From Tissierellia bacterium (GTDB lineage Bacteria; Bacillota; Clostridia; Tissierellales; Peptoniphilaceae), in NCBI GenBank assembly GCA_030537855.1, contig JAUNVD010000010.1, positions 1,038 to 50,062 of the forward strand: a stretch of DNA of 49,025 nucleotides, in the 5' to 3' direction. Shown piece after piece: positions 24,572-36,350 of this stretch. The notes under the pieces were generated by a model. It saw nothing but the letters and a program-made list of their open reading frames with translations, was not told where the DNA came from and searched no databases. The stretch's first letter is position 1; each line of letters opens with the position of its first letter. Made by a program: the position numbers and the translations under genes.

Positions 24572-25106
24572 TTTGGTAGCGGAAAAATACGGACAAGCGC
24601 TATTTGAAGTTGCCGAAGAACAGGACAAATTAAATGAATATCGTGAGGAAAGTAAAGAAGTCCATAAAATTTTTGAAGAAAATGAACTTTTGCTACAAAT
24701 CCTTGACCATCCAGAAATAAGATCAGATGTAAAAAAGAATATTGTAGCAGATATATTTGAAAAAGGTATTTCTGAAGAAATGTTACATTTCTTATATATT
24801 ACCATCGATAAAAAGAGAACGAGGTATATTCAAGAAATACTGAAAGAATATGAAATTCTTTATCAAGAAGAAAAAAATATTAAACAGGCCCTACTTGTTA
24901 CATCCGTTCCTGCAACGGAAGAACAACTAAAAGCTCTACAAGGGCTTTTAGAAAAGAAAACTGGTGGAACGATTCAAGTGGAAAACCAAGTGGATCCTTC
25001 TATTATTGGAGGGGCTGTTTTGGAAATGGACGGAAAACGAATGGATCATTCGATTTCTCATGAATTAAATCAGCTACGATTCCAAATTAAAGAAGCAACA
25101 CTATAA
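24564..25106 (+). CDS. atpH: F1Fo ATP synthase subunit delta
   Basis: 180 residues, soluble stalk subunit. The N-terminal helical domain begins 'VAEKYGQALFEVAEEQDKL', and the C-terminal signature is 'VDPSIIGGAVLEMDGKRMDHSISHELNQL', which I read across 143-172. Length is typical. The start overlaps atpF by eight bases and atpA follows after 15 bases. Confidence 0.95.
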   Translation: MSSLVAEKYGQALFEVAEEQDKLNEYREESKEVHKIFEENELLLQILDHPEIRSDVKKNIVADIFEKGISEEMLHFLYITIDKKRTRYIQEILKEYEILYQEEKNIKQALLVTSVPATEEQLKALQGLLEKKTGGTIQVENQVDPSIIGGAVLEMDGKRMDHSISHELNQLRFQIKEATL

Positions 25107-26624
<1,518 letters not shown>

Positions 26625-26635
26625 GAGGTGTACTT

Positions 26636-27484
26636 TTGAGCACAACGAGAGAAATTAAAAGACGAATCCGAGGAATCAATAGTATTAAGCAAATTACAAA
26701 TGCAATGGAATTGGTTTCCACGGCAAAACTTAGAAAAGCTAGAAGAGTACTAGAACAATCTCGTCCATACTATGAAACAGTTCTTTCAAATATAAGAAAT
26801 GTAATTGGACATGTGAACGAAAACCACTATCTCCTTGTAAATAGAGAAATAGAAAATAGACTTTATATTGTTTTAACTTCAGATCGTGGTTTAGCAGGAG
26901 GTTATAATGCCAATGTGCTTCGACTTGCTCAAGATAAAATTGGGGAAAATAAAAGTACTGCAAAACTTCTTGTAGTTGGAACAAAAGCAAGGGATTTTTT
27001 CACAAGGCGAGATTACAATATTATTGAAAGTTATACAGGGATTAGTGAAACTCCTACTTATAAAGATGCCAAATTATTAGGGAAAAAAGCGATGGAACTT
27101 TTTAAAGCAGGAGAAGTAGATGAAATTAACCTAGTATTTACAAGATTTGAAAGTACGATTAGTTATACACCGAAAGTATTACAATTACTTCCATCTGAAG
27201 CCATTACGGAAGAAGAGGAGACAAAAACCTTAGTGGAATTTGAGCCTTCTTCAGAAGCTGTCTTGGATTATTTAATTCCAAAATATATTGAAAGTTCTAT
27301 TTATGGAGCTTTGATTGAAGCCTCTGCTAGTGAACAAGGTTCTAGACGAGTGGCAATGGAAGCGGCAACAGATAATGCTAATGATATGATCGGGGAACTG
27401 GAGACGAATTATAACCGTGCCCGTCAAGCGGCAATTACCAATGAAATTACGGAAATTGTCTCCGGTGCAGATGCACTGACTTAA
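26636..27484 (+). CDS. atpG: F1 ATP synthase subunit gamma
   Basis: 282 residues; central rotating shaft. N-terminal 'REIKRRIRGINSIKQITNAMELVSTAKLRKA' region (read in parts between 4 and 34) and C-terminal 'NYNRARQAAITNEITEIVSGA' are the two conserved helices that form the coiled coil. The start is TTG at 26636, seven bases after AGGAGG; no ATG fits. Confidence 0.96.
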   Translation: MSTTREIKRRIRGINSIKQITNAMELVSTAKLRKARRVLEQSRPYYETVLSNIRNVIGHVNENHYLLVNREIENRLYIVLTSDRGLAGGYNANVLRLAQDKIGENKSTAKLLVVGTKARDFFTRRDYNIIESYTGISETPTYKDAKLLGKKAMELFKAGEVDEINLVFTRFESTISYTPKVLQLLPSEAITEEEETKTLVEFEPSSEAVLDYLIPKYIESSIYGALIEASASEQGSRRVAMEAATDNANDMIGELETNYNRARQAAITNEITEIVSGADALT

Positions 27485-28915
<1,431 letters not shown>

Positions 28916-28919
28916 TCTC

Positions 28920-29330
28920 ATGGTTTTACTTGAGATTGTGACTCCTGATGGAAAATTTTATTCTGAAGAAGTAGAAATGGTGATTTTACGTGGAGTAGAA
29001 GGGGATTTAGCCTTTATGAAAAATACGGCTCCTCTTGTCACTCCCTTAGGAATTGGAGTTTTAAAAGCCAAGTATCCTGACGGCAAATTCCGATTAGGTA
29101 CGATTAATGAAGGCTATGTCTCAGGGTTAGACAATCAAGTAACAGTGGTTACAGACGCCTTTGAATGGAGCGACGAGATCGATCCAGATAGGGCAAAAGA
29201 AGCCTTAGAACGAGCTGAAAGAAGATTGGAAAAAGCCGAACACGAAGAAGAAATCGATATTGCTAGAGCAAAATCTGCTCTTTATCGTGCAGTAAACCGT
29301 TTAGATCTTCATAAAATTAAAAAGAATTAA
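28920..29330 (+). CDS. atpC: F1 ATP synthase subunit epsilon
   Basis: 136 residues. The N-terminal beta sandwich starts 'LEIVTPDGKFYSEEVEMVIL', with 'GVEGDLAFMKNTAPLVTPLG', followed by the two-helix C-terminal domain 'ALERAERRLEKAEHEEEIDI' that can inhibit ATP hydrolysis. The ATG at 28920 was preferred to one at 28905 inside atpD because GGAGAG lies nine bases before it and the family begins near this point. Last gene of the operon, followed by a terminator. Confidence 0.92.
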   Translation: MVLLEIVTPDGKFYSEEVEMVILRGVEGDLAFMKNTAPLVTPLGIGVLKAKYPDGKFRLGTINEGYVSGLDNQVTVVTDAFEWSDEIDPDRAKEALERAERRLEKAEHEEEIDIARAKSALYRAVNRLDLHKIKKN

Positions 29331-29332
29331 GT

Positions 29333-29366
29333 ATTTCCCCTTGAGAAGTCAAGGGGAAATTTTTTA
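29333..29366 (+). terminator. Rho-independent terminator of the atp operon
   Basis: ATTTCCCCTTGA (29333-29344) pairs perfectly with TCAAGGGGAAAT (29349-29360) around GAAG, followed by T's to 29365. Confidence 0.94.
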
Positions 29367-29388
29367 TAAATATGGGTATATTGAATTT

Positions 29389-29418
29389 TTGCATTTTTTT
29401 AAAATATTATGATATAAT
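29389..29418 (+). promoter_or_regulatory. murA promoter P1
   Basis: TTGCAT (29389-29394) and a perfect TATAAT (29413-29418) with an 18-base spacer. A small GTCCC-ACT-GGGAC hairpin lies just downstream (29434-29446). Confidence 0.6.
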
Positions 29419-29467
29419 ATAAAAGATAATATGGTCCCACTGGGACATTCAAATTTAAAATAAATCC

Positions 29468-29496
29468 TTGCAAATAACTGTAGATTCGGGTATATT
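29468..29496 (+). promoter_or_regulatory. murA promoter P2
   Basis: TTGCAA (29468-29473) and TATATT (29491-29496) with a 17-base spacer, downstream of P1 and about 60 bases before the murA start. The two may act in tandem. Confidence 0.5.
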
Positions 29497-29555
29497 TAAT
29501 AAGGTTTATAAAGAAAACTTTTATATTAAAATAAATGCTAGCCGGGGGGAATAGA

Positions 29556-30818
29556 TTGGAAAAATTATTAGTGGAGTCGTCCGGAAGACTTCAAGGAAAA
29601 GTGAGAATTAGTGGAGCAAAAAATGCAGCCTTACCCATTCTTGCTGCTTGTCTTTTAGGTACAGAGGATATTTATTTAGAGGAGGTACCTGATTTAAAAG
29701 ACGTAGAGATAATGTGTCAGGTACTAGAGTCTCTAGGTGCCAAGGTGAAGAAAGTTGGCAAGGGAGAACTTATTATTAACTCTGCAAATTTAAATAACTA
29801 TAAAACTAAATACGAATTAATGAGTAAGATGCGAGCTTCTTTCCTTGTAATGGGACCACTCTTAGGCCGATTAGGAAAAACGGAAAACTCTTTACCAGGA
29901 GGTTGTTCCATTGGTTCTAGACCCATTGATTTACATTTAAAGGGTTTTAAAGCTCTAGGTGCTAAGGTTCAAACAGACTTTGGTAATATCTCTGCTTATG
30001 CAGATCGATTGGTAGGGCAAAAAATATACTTAGACTTTCCTTCTGTAGGAGCAACGGAAAATATTATGATGGCTGCTGTATTGGCAGAAGGTGAAACTAT
30101 TATTGATAATGCAGCAATGGAACCAGAAATTGTAGATTTGTCTAATTTTTTAAGAAAATTAGGAGCAAATGTTATTGGTGCAGGTACCTCTACCATTAAA
30201 ATAAAAGGAGTCCCTGAATTAAAAGGTGCAAGACATTCTGTAATTCCTGATCGTATTGAAGCAGGAACCTTTATGGTGGCTGCTGCTATTACTGGTGGAG
30301 ATGTGGTTGTAGAAAATGTGATTTTAAATCATATGAAACCGGTGATTGCAAAATTAAGAGAAGCAGGATGTCGTATCGATGAAGAAGGGGAATCTGTACG
30401 TGTACTTTGTGAACGAGGATTAAAGCCTATTGATATTAAAACCTTACCATACCCAGGTTTTCCCACAGATATGCAAGCTCAATTTTTAGCCCTTATGACA
30501 AGATGTAATGGGATCAATATAGCTATTGAGACGGTTTTTGAAAATCGATTTATGCATGTGGATGAGTTAAAGAAAATGGGTGCAGATATTCGAGTGGAAG
30601 AGAGGAAGGCCATTGTAAATGGAGGGAAGCCTCTTCATGGAGCGAAGGTACGAGCCACAGATTTAAGAGCTGGAGCAGCTTTAATATTAGCTGGCCTAAC
30701 TGCTACTGGAACTACAGAAGTCCATGAAATCTACCATATTGATCGTGGCTATGAGAATATAGAAGAAAAATTCCGTAAGCTTGGAGCAAAGATTACACGA
30801 GCAAAAGTAGAAGATTAG
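29556..30818 (+). CDS. murA: UDP-N-acetylglucosamine 1-carboxyvinyltransferase
   Basis: 420 residues; first committed step of peptidoglycan synthesis, transferring enolpyruvate from PEP to UDP-GlcNAc. K22-N23 in 'SGAKNAALP' and the catalytic, fosfomycin-target C117 in 'PGGCSIGSRP' are present, so the enzyme should be fosfomycin-sensitive in principle. The last part 'TATGTTEVHEIYHIDRGYEN' is typical. I placed the start at TTG 29556, because the ATG at 29535 lacks a ribosome site while a G-rich tract (GGGGGG) lies about seven bases before the TTG and the family starts 'MEKxxV'. The location after atpC is common in Clostridia. Confidence 0.93.
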   Translation: MEKLLVESSGRLQGKVRISGAKNAALPILAACLLGTEDIYLEEVPDLKDVEIMCQVLESLGAKVKKVGKGELIINSANLNNYKTKYELMSKMRASFLVMGPLLGRLGKTENSLPGGCSIGSRPIDLHLKGFKALGAKVQTDFGNISAYADRLVGQKIYLDFPSVGATENIMMAAVLAEGETIIDNAAMEPEIVDLSNFLRKLGANVIGAGTSTIKIKGVPELKGARHSVIPDRIEAGTFMVAAAITGGDVVVENVILNHMKPVIAKLREAGCRIDEEGESVRVLCERGLKPIDIKTLPYPGFPTDMQAQFLALMTRCNGINIAIETVFENRFMHVDELKKMGADIRVEERKAIVNGGKPLHGAKVRATDLRAGAALILAGLTATGTTEVHEIYHIDRGYENIEEKFRKLGAKITRAKVED

Positions 30819-30820
30819 AT

Positions 30821-30855
30821 AAAGGAACTCTTTGACCTCAAAGGGTTCTTTTTAT
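30821..30855 (+). terminator. Rho-independent terminator of murA
   Basis: GGAACTCTTTGA pairs with TCAAAGGGTTC (one G-T pair), then a T-run to 30853. Confidence 0.87.
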
Positions 30856-30896
30856 CTTTTGGTAAATGGAGAATATCATAAAAGATGAAACTTTGT

Positions 30897-30902
30897 TATA
30901 AT
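30897..30902 (+). promoter_or_regulatory. -10 element of the peptide-utilisation operon
   Basis: A perfect TATAAT 37 bases before the first gene. The matching -35 (TATCAT at 30874-30879, 17-base spacer) is weak. Confidence 0.45.
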
Positions 30903-30939
30903 GTGTAAAAGCTTAAAAAAAGAAAGGGTGTGACGAATC

Positions 30940-31734
30940 ATGGATGAAGAAAAGGAAAATTCTTCTTTAAATATAATAGATGAAGTAACCCTACGACCGG
31001 TTATTGGAATATTTGCCACTCGAACGAGAAAAAGCGATATTCGTTTTGGTGAAAAGGTAATAACTTATGTGAATGCTGGTTATATAGATGCCGTTTCTAT
31101 GAATGGTGGCATTCCTTTAATTATCCCTTATTCTCCTAGGGCTTGTGATGGAATTTCTCTTTTGAAACATTGTGATGGTGTTATTTTTCCTGGAGGTACC
31201 GATGTAAATCCTATCTTATTTGATGAACAGCCTAGTGAAAAATTAGGACCTGTAGATCCAGAAGTGGACGATTTCTTATATGATGTGATGAAAGAATGTA
31301 TTCGAAGAAAAATGCCTATGTTAACGATTTGTAAAGGGATGCAACTATTAAATATTGCTTTAGGAGGAACTTTATATCAAGATTTATCTTGTAGAAAGGA
31401 AGAGTCTATTAGCCATTTACAATTTATCGATCGTAGTTTTCCTTTCCATGAAGTGAATTTGGTAAAGGACAGTCTTATGTATTCTATCTTTCAAAAAGAT
31501 TCTATATATACAAATAGCTTACATCATCAAGCAATAAAGAAAATTGCACCGGAGTTAAGAATTACCGGAACCACATCGGATGGGTTGGTGGAAGCTATAG
31601 AAGGAAAAGAAATTCCGGTTATTGGAGTACAATGGCATCCAGAAGATATGGTTGCCAACCCTAGGAATTATTTTATGAATAAACTTTTTAAGTATTTTAT
31701 TAAAGAAATGGCAGGAAAAACAAGGAGAAGATAA
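30940..31734 (+). CDS. Peptidase C26 / PuuD-like class I glutamine-amidotransferase-like hydrolase
   Basis: 264 residues. The fold is that of gamma-glutamyl hydrolases of the PuuD type: 'VIFPGGTDVNPILF' (81-94), nucleophile C131 in 'TICKGMQLLN', and the acid-base pair H233/E235 in 'VQWHPE'. Family members cleave gamma-glutamyl amides such as gamma-glutamyl-GABA. No synthase partner domain is fused, consistent with a stand-alone hydrolase. It is first in an operon with an M20 hydrolase (one-base overlap) and a peptide importer, so the substrate may be an imported gamma-glutamyl or acylated peptide; that is inference. GAAAGGGTG lies before the ATG. Confidence 0.87.
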   Translation: MDEEKENSSLNIIDEVTLRPVIGIFATRTRKSDIRFGEKVITYVNAGYIDAVSMNGGIPLIIPYSPRACDGISLLKHCDGVIFPGGTDVNPILFDEQPSEKLGPVDPEVDDFLYDVMKECIRRKMPMLTICKGMQLLNIALGGTLYQDLSCRKEESISHLQFIDRSFPFHEVNLVKDSLMYSIFQKDSIYTNSLHHQAIKKIAPELRITGTTSDGLVEAIEGKEIPVIGVQWHPEDMVANPRNYFMNKLFKYFIKEMAGKTRRR

Positions 31735-32954
31735 TGCGTTTAAAAGATTTACTAGAATTGACAAATGAATACGAAGAAGAAATCATTGAATATAGACGTT
31801 ATTTCCATGAGAATCCTGAACTTTCCTTTCAGGAAGAAGAAACGTCAAAAAAGATTCGGTCTATTTTAGATTCTTGGGAAGTTCCCTATGACTATCCTGT
31901 GGCAAAAACTGGAATCATAGCATATTTAAAAGGGGGAAAACCTGGTAAAACAATTATGGTACGTGGGGATATAGATGCCTTACCTGTCAAAGAAGATACT
32001 GGTCTTCCCTTTTCGTCAAAACATCAAGGAATCATGCATGCTTGTGGCCATGATGCCCATACAGCTAATTTATTAGGAGTAATTAAAGTTTTAAAACCTT
32101 TGATCCATGAGTTTTCTGGGAATATAAAGTTTCTCTTTCAGCCAGCAGAGGAAGCTGGTGGTGGAGGAAGAGAAGTGGTAAAGGAAGGTTATTTAGAAGA
32201 TGTGGATTATGCCATTGGTCTTCATGTGATGCCTGAAGAAGGTGGTCATATTAAAATCAGCCCTGGATATAATACTGCATATTCCGACGGATTCCAAATC
32301 AAAGTTACAGGGAAAAATGCTCATACTTCCAAACCTCAAGAAGGGGTGGATGCAATATATGTTGCTGCAAAATTAATTGATGCTTTATATGGAATTAACG
32401 CTAAAAATTTAGATCCAAAAGAAATTGGAACATTCTCTATAGGTCATATAGAAGGGGGAACAGCTCCTAATATTGTACCAGAAGAAGTTACTTTAAAAGG
32501 GATGATGAGGACATTATCTAAAGAAACACGGGAAAGTTTAAAGACAAAAATTGAAGAGATTACTCTAAACTATCCAAAAGTCTTTGGAGCTAAAGGTGAA
32601 TTTCAGTTTAAACCTGGGTATCCATCTGTTTATAATGATCCAAATCTTGTGGAAAAAGCCTATGATTTTTTAAAAAATAACTATAGATATCTATTAGAAG
32701 ATATAAATTCGGGTATAATAGAAGATGATGTACTCAATTTTTTAGACCATAGTGTAGATCCAAGGCTTGGCGCTGAAGATTTTGGGTTTTATGCCCAAGA
32801 AGTTCCATCTCTTTTCATTTGGGTTGGAACAGGATTATCTGCCCCTCAGCATAATCCAAAATTTACTATTGATGAACGTTATTTAAAGCTATGTACCAGA
32901 ATTTTAAGTATATTGACTTTGGTTTGTAGTGATAATGAGGAGGTAATACAGTGA
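31734..32954 (+). CDS. M20 family amidohydrolase / peptidase
   Basis: 406 residues. 'VRGDIDALP', 'MHACGHDAH', 'FQPAEEAGGG', 'GLHV' and a histidine in 'APQHNP' give a complete two-metal active site; a central 'KNAHTSKPQEGVDA' marks the dimerisation domain. Typical substrates of the family are N-acyl amino acids and dipeptides. It overlaps the C26 hydrolase gene by one base and the peptide-binding protein gene by four bases, so hydrolysis and uptake are tightly coupled. It is a distant paralogue of the 13556 enzyme and lacks its 20-residue insertion. No signal peptide: cytoplasmic. Confidence 0.9.
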   Translation: MRLKDLLELTNEYEEEIIEYRRYFHENPELSFQEEETSKKIRSILDSWEVPYDYPVAKTGIIAYLKGGKPGKTIMVRGDIDALPVKEDTGLPFSSKHQGIMHACGHDAHTANLLGVIKVLKPLIHEFSGNIKFLFQPAEEAGGGGREVVKEGYLEDVDYAIGLHVMPEEGGHIKISPGYNTAYSDGFQIKVTGKNAHTSKPQEGVDAIYVAAKLIDALYGINAKNLDPKEIGTFSIGHIEGGTAPNIVPEEVTLKGMMRTLSKETRESLKTKIEEITLNYPKVFGAKGEFQFKPGYPSVYNDPNLVEKAYDFLKNNYRYLLEDINSGIIEDDVLNFLDHSVDPRLGAEDFGFYAQEVPSLFIWVGTGLSAPQHNPKFTIDERYLKLCTRILSILTLVCSDNEEVIQ

Positions 32955-34495
32955 AAAAAAGAAATATAGGTATCATCTTTGTACTAATTCTTACATTGGT
33001 ACTAACCGCTTGTGGCGGGGGAGGAGATAAACCTAAAGAAGAAGGAGCTCAAACAGATAAAGACACATTAACCGTAGCTGTTTCTGCAGATGCAACAAGT
33101 TTAGATCCAGAAAACTACAATGATATTTACTCTGAAAATGTTATGAAGCAGATCTACAATAAGCTGATGGAAAAAGATGCAGATGAAAATTTAGAACCAG
33201 CATTGGCAACTGGTATTGACCAACCAGATGATAAAACATATATTGTTCATTTAAGAGACGACGTTGTTTTCCATAATGGAGAGCCACTTACCACAGAAGA
33301 TGTTATTTATAGTTTAACAAGAGTGGCAAACTCAGCAAAATATGCTTATATCTTTGATAAAATTGACTTAGAAAGTTTTGAAACCCCAGATGAGCATACC
33401 CTTCAATTTAAATTAACAGAACCAGATGGTTCATTTTTACAAGCATTATCCCATCCAGCTGCTAGTATTGTAAATAAAAAAGCAGTGGAAGAAGCTGGAG
33501 AAAATTATGCTCAAAATCCAATTGGAACAGGACCATTTAAAATGGAATCCTGGACAAAACTTGATAATATTACTTTGAAGAAAAATGATGAGTTTTGGGG
33601 AGATGCACCTACCTTCTCTACATTAGTATTCCGTGTAATACCAGAGGGAAATAATCGTGTTATAGAATTAGAAAGTGGTGGAGTGGATATTGCATATCAA
33701 ATCGCACCAACAGATATTTCAAAAGTGGAAGAAAACGAAAACTTACAATTATTAAGGAAAATGGATAACTCTATTCACTTTGTAGGTTTAAAGGTTTCTG
33801 ATGGACCATTTGCAGATATTAAAGCAAGGGAAGCTCTTGCTTACGCTGTGGATATGAAGACTATTGTTGAGTCTGTGTATGAAGGTGTTGGTTCTGTAGC
33901 AACAGGTCCAGTAAATCCAAACTTTGCTTATTCTATCTCACCAGATACTGAACCAGTTCCTTATGACCCGGAAAAAGCAAAACAATTATTTGAAGAAGCT
34001 GGAGTTGCACCTGGAACTACCTTTAAAATGTATGTGAATGATAACCCTCAAAGACAAGATATGGCAACAATTATTCAATCTCAATTACGTGAAATTGGGT
34101 ATGATGCTACTATTACAACTCTTGAATGGGGGGCGTATACAGAAGCTTTAAAAAATAAAGAGCATGATATATTCTTTATGAGTTGGAGTCCATCAGTTGT
34201 GGATCCTCATTATGCATTATATGGACCATTCCATAGTAAAAATGTAGGAGAGGGACCAAATTATATGTATTATTCCAACCCTGAATTAGATCCCCTTTTG
34301 GATCAAGCAATTCAATTAAATAATGGAGACGAAAGGGAAAAACTTTATAAAGAAGCTCAAGAAATGATATTAAAAGATTATCCTTGGTTATATGTAGCTA
34401 ATGGAGAAAACGTGATTGGAGCTCAAAGTTATATTAAAAACTTAGAACTATCACCATCTAGTTCACAAGCTCTCTATAAAGTGACCTTTGAATAA
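32951..34495 (+). CDS. Peptide/nickel-type extracellular binding lipoprotein (DppA/OppA family)
   Basis: 514 residues. Lipobox LTA-C with acylated C21, a Gly-rich linker, then the family-5 binding fold: 'DATSLDPENYND', 'LRDDVVFHNGEPLTTEDVIY', 'ENYAQNPIGTGPFKMESW', and 'AREALAYAVDMKTIV'. The start is GTG at 32951, overlapping the M20 stop (GTGA), with GAGGAGG upstream. It is the receptor of the transporter encoded by the next four genes. An intergenic hairpin follows its stop. Confidence 0.93.
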   Translation: MKKRNIGIIFVLILTLVLTACGGGGDKPKEEGAQTDKDTLTVAVSADATSLDPENYNDIYSENVMKQIYNKLMEKDADENLEPALATGIDQPDDKTYIVHLRDDVVFHNGEPLTTEDVIYSLTRVANSAKYAYIFDKIDLESFETPDEHTLQFKLTEPDGSFLQALSHPAASIVNKKAVEEAGENYAQNPIGTGPFKMESWTKLDNITLKKNDEFWGDAPTFSTLVFRVIPEGNNRVIELESGGVDIAYQIAPTDISKVEENENLQLLRKMDNSIHFVGLKVSDGPFADIKAREALAYAVDMKTIVESVYEGVGSVATGPVNPNFAYSISPDTEPVPYDPEKAKQLFEEAGVAPGTTFKMYVNDNPQRQDMATIIQSQLREIGYDATITTLEWGAYTEALKNKEHDIFFMSWSPSVVDPHYALYGPFHSKNVGEGPNYMYYSNPELDPLLDQAIQLNNGDEREKLYKEAQEMILKDYPWLYVANGENVIGAQSYIKNLELSPSSSQALYKVTFE

Positions 34496-34498
34496 AAG

Positions 34499-34531
34499 TA
34501 TCAGGGAGGGTCGTTAAGATCCTCCCTGATG
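34499..34531 (+). promoter_or_regulatory. Intercistronic hairpin behind the binding-protein gene
   Basis: A 13-bp stem (34500-34512 with 34518-34530, one G-T pair, loop GTTAA) sits between the binding-protein gene and the first permease. It has no T-run, so it is not a plain terminator. Such hairpins protect the upstream message and raise binding-protein levels over permease levels in many ABC operons; that role is inferred here. Confidence 0.7.
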
Positions 34532-34548
34532 ACATTAAGGGAGATATT

Positions 34549-35475
34549 ATGATTAAATATACATTGCGGCGTTTACTTTCTTTGATACCAACCTTAATAG
34601 GTGTTAGTTTCATAGTATTTGCTTTACTCTATCTAACCCCTGGAGATGCTGTTACTGCTACAATGGGAGCAAATGCACCAAAAGAAGCGATTGAAGCAAC
34701 AAGGGAATCCTTAGGATTAAATGATCCTTTTCTCGTCCAGTACGGTCGGTATCTTAAAGGGATGCTTCATGGAGACTTAGGTACTTCCTATCATACTGGA
34801 CAGGGAGTAGCTTCCACATTAGGGAATTTATTTCCAAATACTTTAAAACTAGCTTCATTTGCCCTATCGATTGCTATTTTCTTTGGGATTGGATTTGGGG
34901 TAATTTCTGCTGTTAAAAAATATAGTATTATTGATAATATTACCATGGTTCTTGGTTTAATTGGCTTAGCAATGCCTATTTTCTGGTCTGGACTATTACT
35001 TATACTTTTATTTAGTGTGAAATGGGGACTATTACCTTCCTCTGGTTTTACTAGCTTTAAGCATATGATACTACCTGCAGTGGCTTTAGGATTTCAATCT
35101 ACAGCTGTAATTATGAGACAGACGAGATCTTCTATGCTTGATGTTTTAGATAAAGATTATATCAGAACGGCAAAGGCAAAAGGATTGGGAGAAGGAGCTA
35201 TTATAGGAATTCATGCCCTTAAAAATGCTTTGATTCCTGTGATTACAACAATCGGACTTCAAATGGGAGGACTACTAGGTGGTTCTGTTTTAACGGAAAC
35301 GATCTTTTCCGTTCCAGGGATTGGACGCTTAATGGTAGAATCTGTAAAAACTAGGGATTATCCTATTATTTTAGGAGGGGTGATGTTTATATCTTTCACC
35401 TATTGTATTATTTCTATACTTGTAGATATTCTCTACGGATTTGCAGATCCTAAAGTTCGAGCAAAGTATAAATAG
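34549..35475 (+). CDS. Peptide ABC transporter permease DppB-like
   Basis: 308 residues, about six membrane helices. The DppB-type N-terminus 'LRRLLSLIPTLIGVSFIVFALL' (read across 7-29), the 'FLVQYGRYLKGMLHGDLGTS' loop and the EAA-type 'YIRTAKAKGLGEGAIIGIHAL' are diagnostic. GGGAGATAT precedes the ATG. First of two channel subunits. Confidence 0.93.
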   Translation: MIKYTLRRLLSLIPTLIGVSFIVFALLYLTPGDAVTATMGANAPKEAIEATRESLGLNDPFLVQYGRYLKGMLHGDLGTSYHTGQGVASTLGNLFPNTLKLASFALSIAIFFGIGFGVISAVKKYSIIDNITMVLGLIGLAMPIFWSGLLLILLFSVKWGLLPSSGFTSFKHMILPAVALGFQSTAVIMRQTRSSMLDVLDKDYIRTAKAKGLGEGAIIGIHALKNALIPVITTIGLQMGGLLGGSVLTETIFSVPGIGRLMVESVKTRDYPIILGGVMFISFTYCIISILVDILYGFADPKVRAKYK

Positions 35476-35484
35476 GAGGGTGCT

Positions 35485-36348
35485 ATGGAAAAGAAACGAA
35501 CATGGAAAGATAGCGGACTATGGGACTTTTGGGTCCAATTTCGTAAAAATAGACTAGCACTTTTTGGATTAGCTCTTTTATGTATTATTATTCTTTTTGC
35601 TGTATTTGCTCCTATCATAGCACCAGAAGGATACGATAAACAGGATTTAACTAAAAGATTCCTAACCCCTAGTAGGGAACATCTTATGGGTACGGATAAT
35701 TTTGGAAGAGATATTTTTGCAAGGATTATTTATGGAGCAAGGATTTCCTTGGTAATAGGCTTAGGCTCTATGATGATATCTGTATGTATAGGTATGATTC
35801 TTGGAGCTATTTCTGGTTACTATGGAGGGTATTTGGATCAGGTAATTATGAGAATTATGGATATCTTTTTATCCATTCCCCAGCTAATTTTAGCAATTGC
35901 TATTGCAGCTGCTCTTGGTGGAGGAATTGGTAATTTAATATTAGCTGTTTCCCTATCCTCTATTCCAAGATATGCTAGAATCCTTAGAGGTTCTGTATTA
36001 CAAGCTGTGAGTCAAGAATATGTGGAAGCAGCAAAAGCAGGTGGAGCTTCTGATTTTAGAATTTTATTAAAACATATTATTCCTAATTGTTTAGGACCAA
36101 TTATTGTACAAGCTACCTTAGGGGTAGGTGTTTCCATCTTATCTGCAGCTTCTCTTTCCTTTATAGGAATGGGAATTGCACCACCAAAACCAGAATGGGG
36201 TTCTATGCTTTCTGTTGGAAGAACATATATTAGAGATTATCCCCATATTACATTATTTCCTGGACTGGCCATAGCCATAACTATTTTCGCCTTAAATGTG
36301 GTTGGAGATGGTCTCCGAGATGCTTTTGATCCGAAACAAAGGAGGTAG
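35485..36348 (+). CDS. Peptide ABC transporter permease DppC-like
   Basis: 287 residues. 'FRKNRLALFGLALLCIIILF' gives the first helix, 'EHLMGTDNFGRDIFARIIYG' is the DppC/OppC periplasmic motif, and 'YVEAAKAGGASDFRILLKHI' the ATPase-docking loop. AGGAGGGTG lies before the start. The stop is two bases before the next ATPase gene. Confidence 0.93.
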   Translation: MEKKRTWKDSGLWDFWVQFRKNRLALFGLALLCIIILFAVFAPIIAPEGYDKQDLTKRFLTPSREHLMGTDNFGRDIFARIIYGARISLVIGLGSMMISVCIGMILGAISGYYGGYLDQVIMRIMDIFLSIPQLILAIAIAAALGGGIGNLILAVSLSSIPRYARILRGSVLQAVSQEYVEAAKAGGASDFRILLKHIIPNCLGPIIVQATLGVGVSILSAASLSFIGMGIAPPKPEWGSMLSVGRTYIRDYPHITLFPGLAIAITIFALNVVGDGLRDAFDPKQRR

Positions 36349-36350
36349 TT

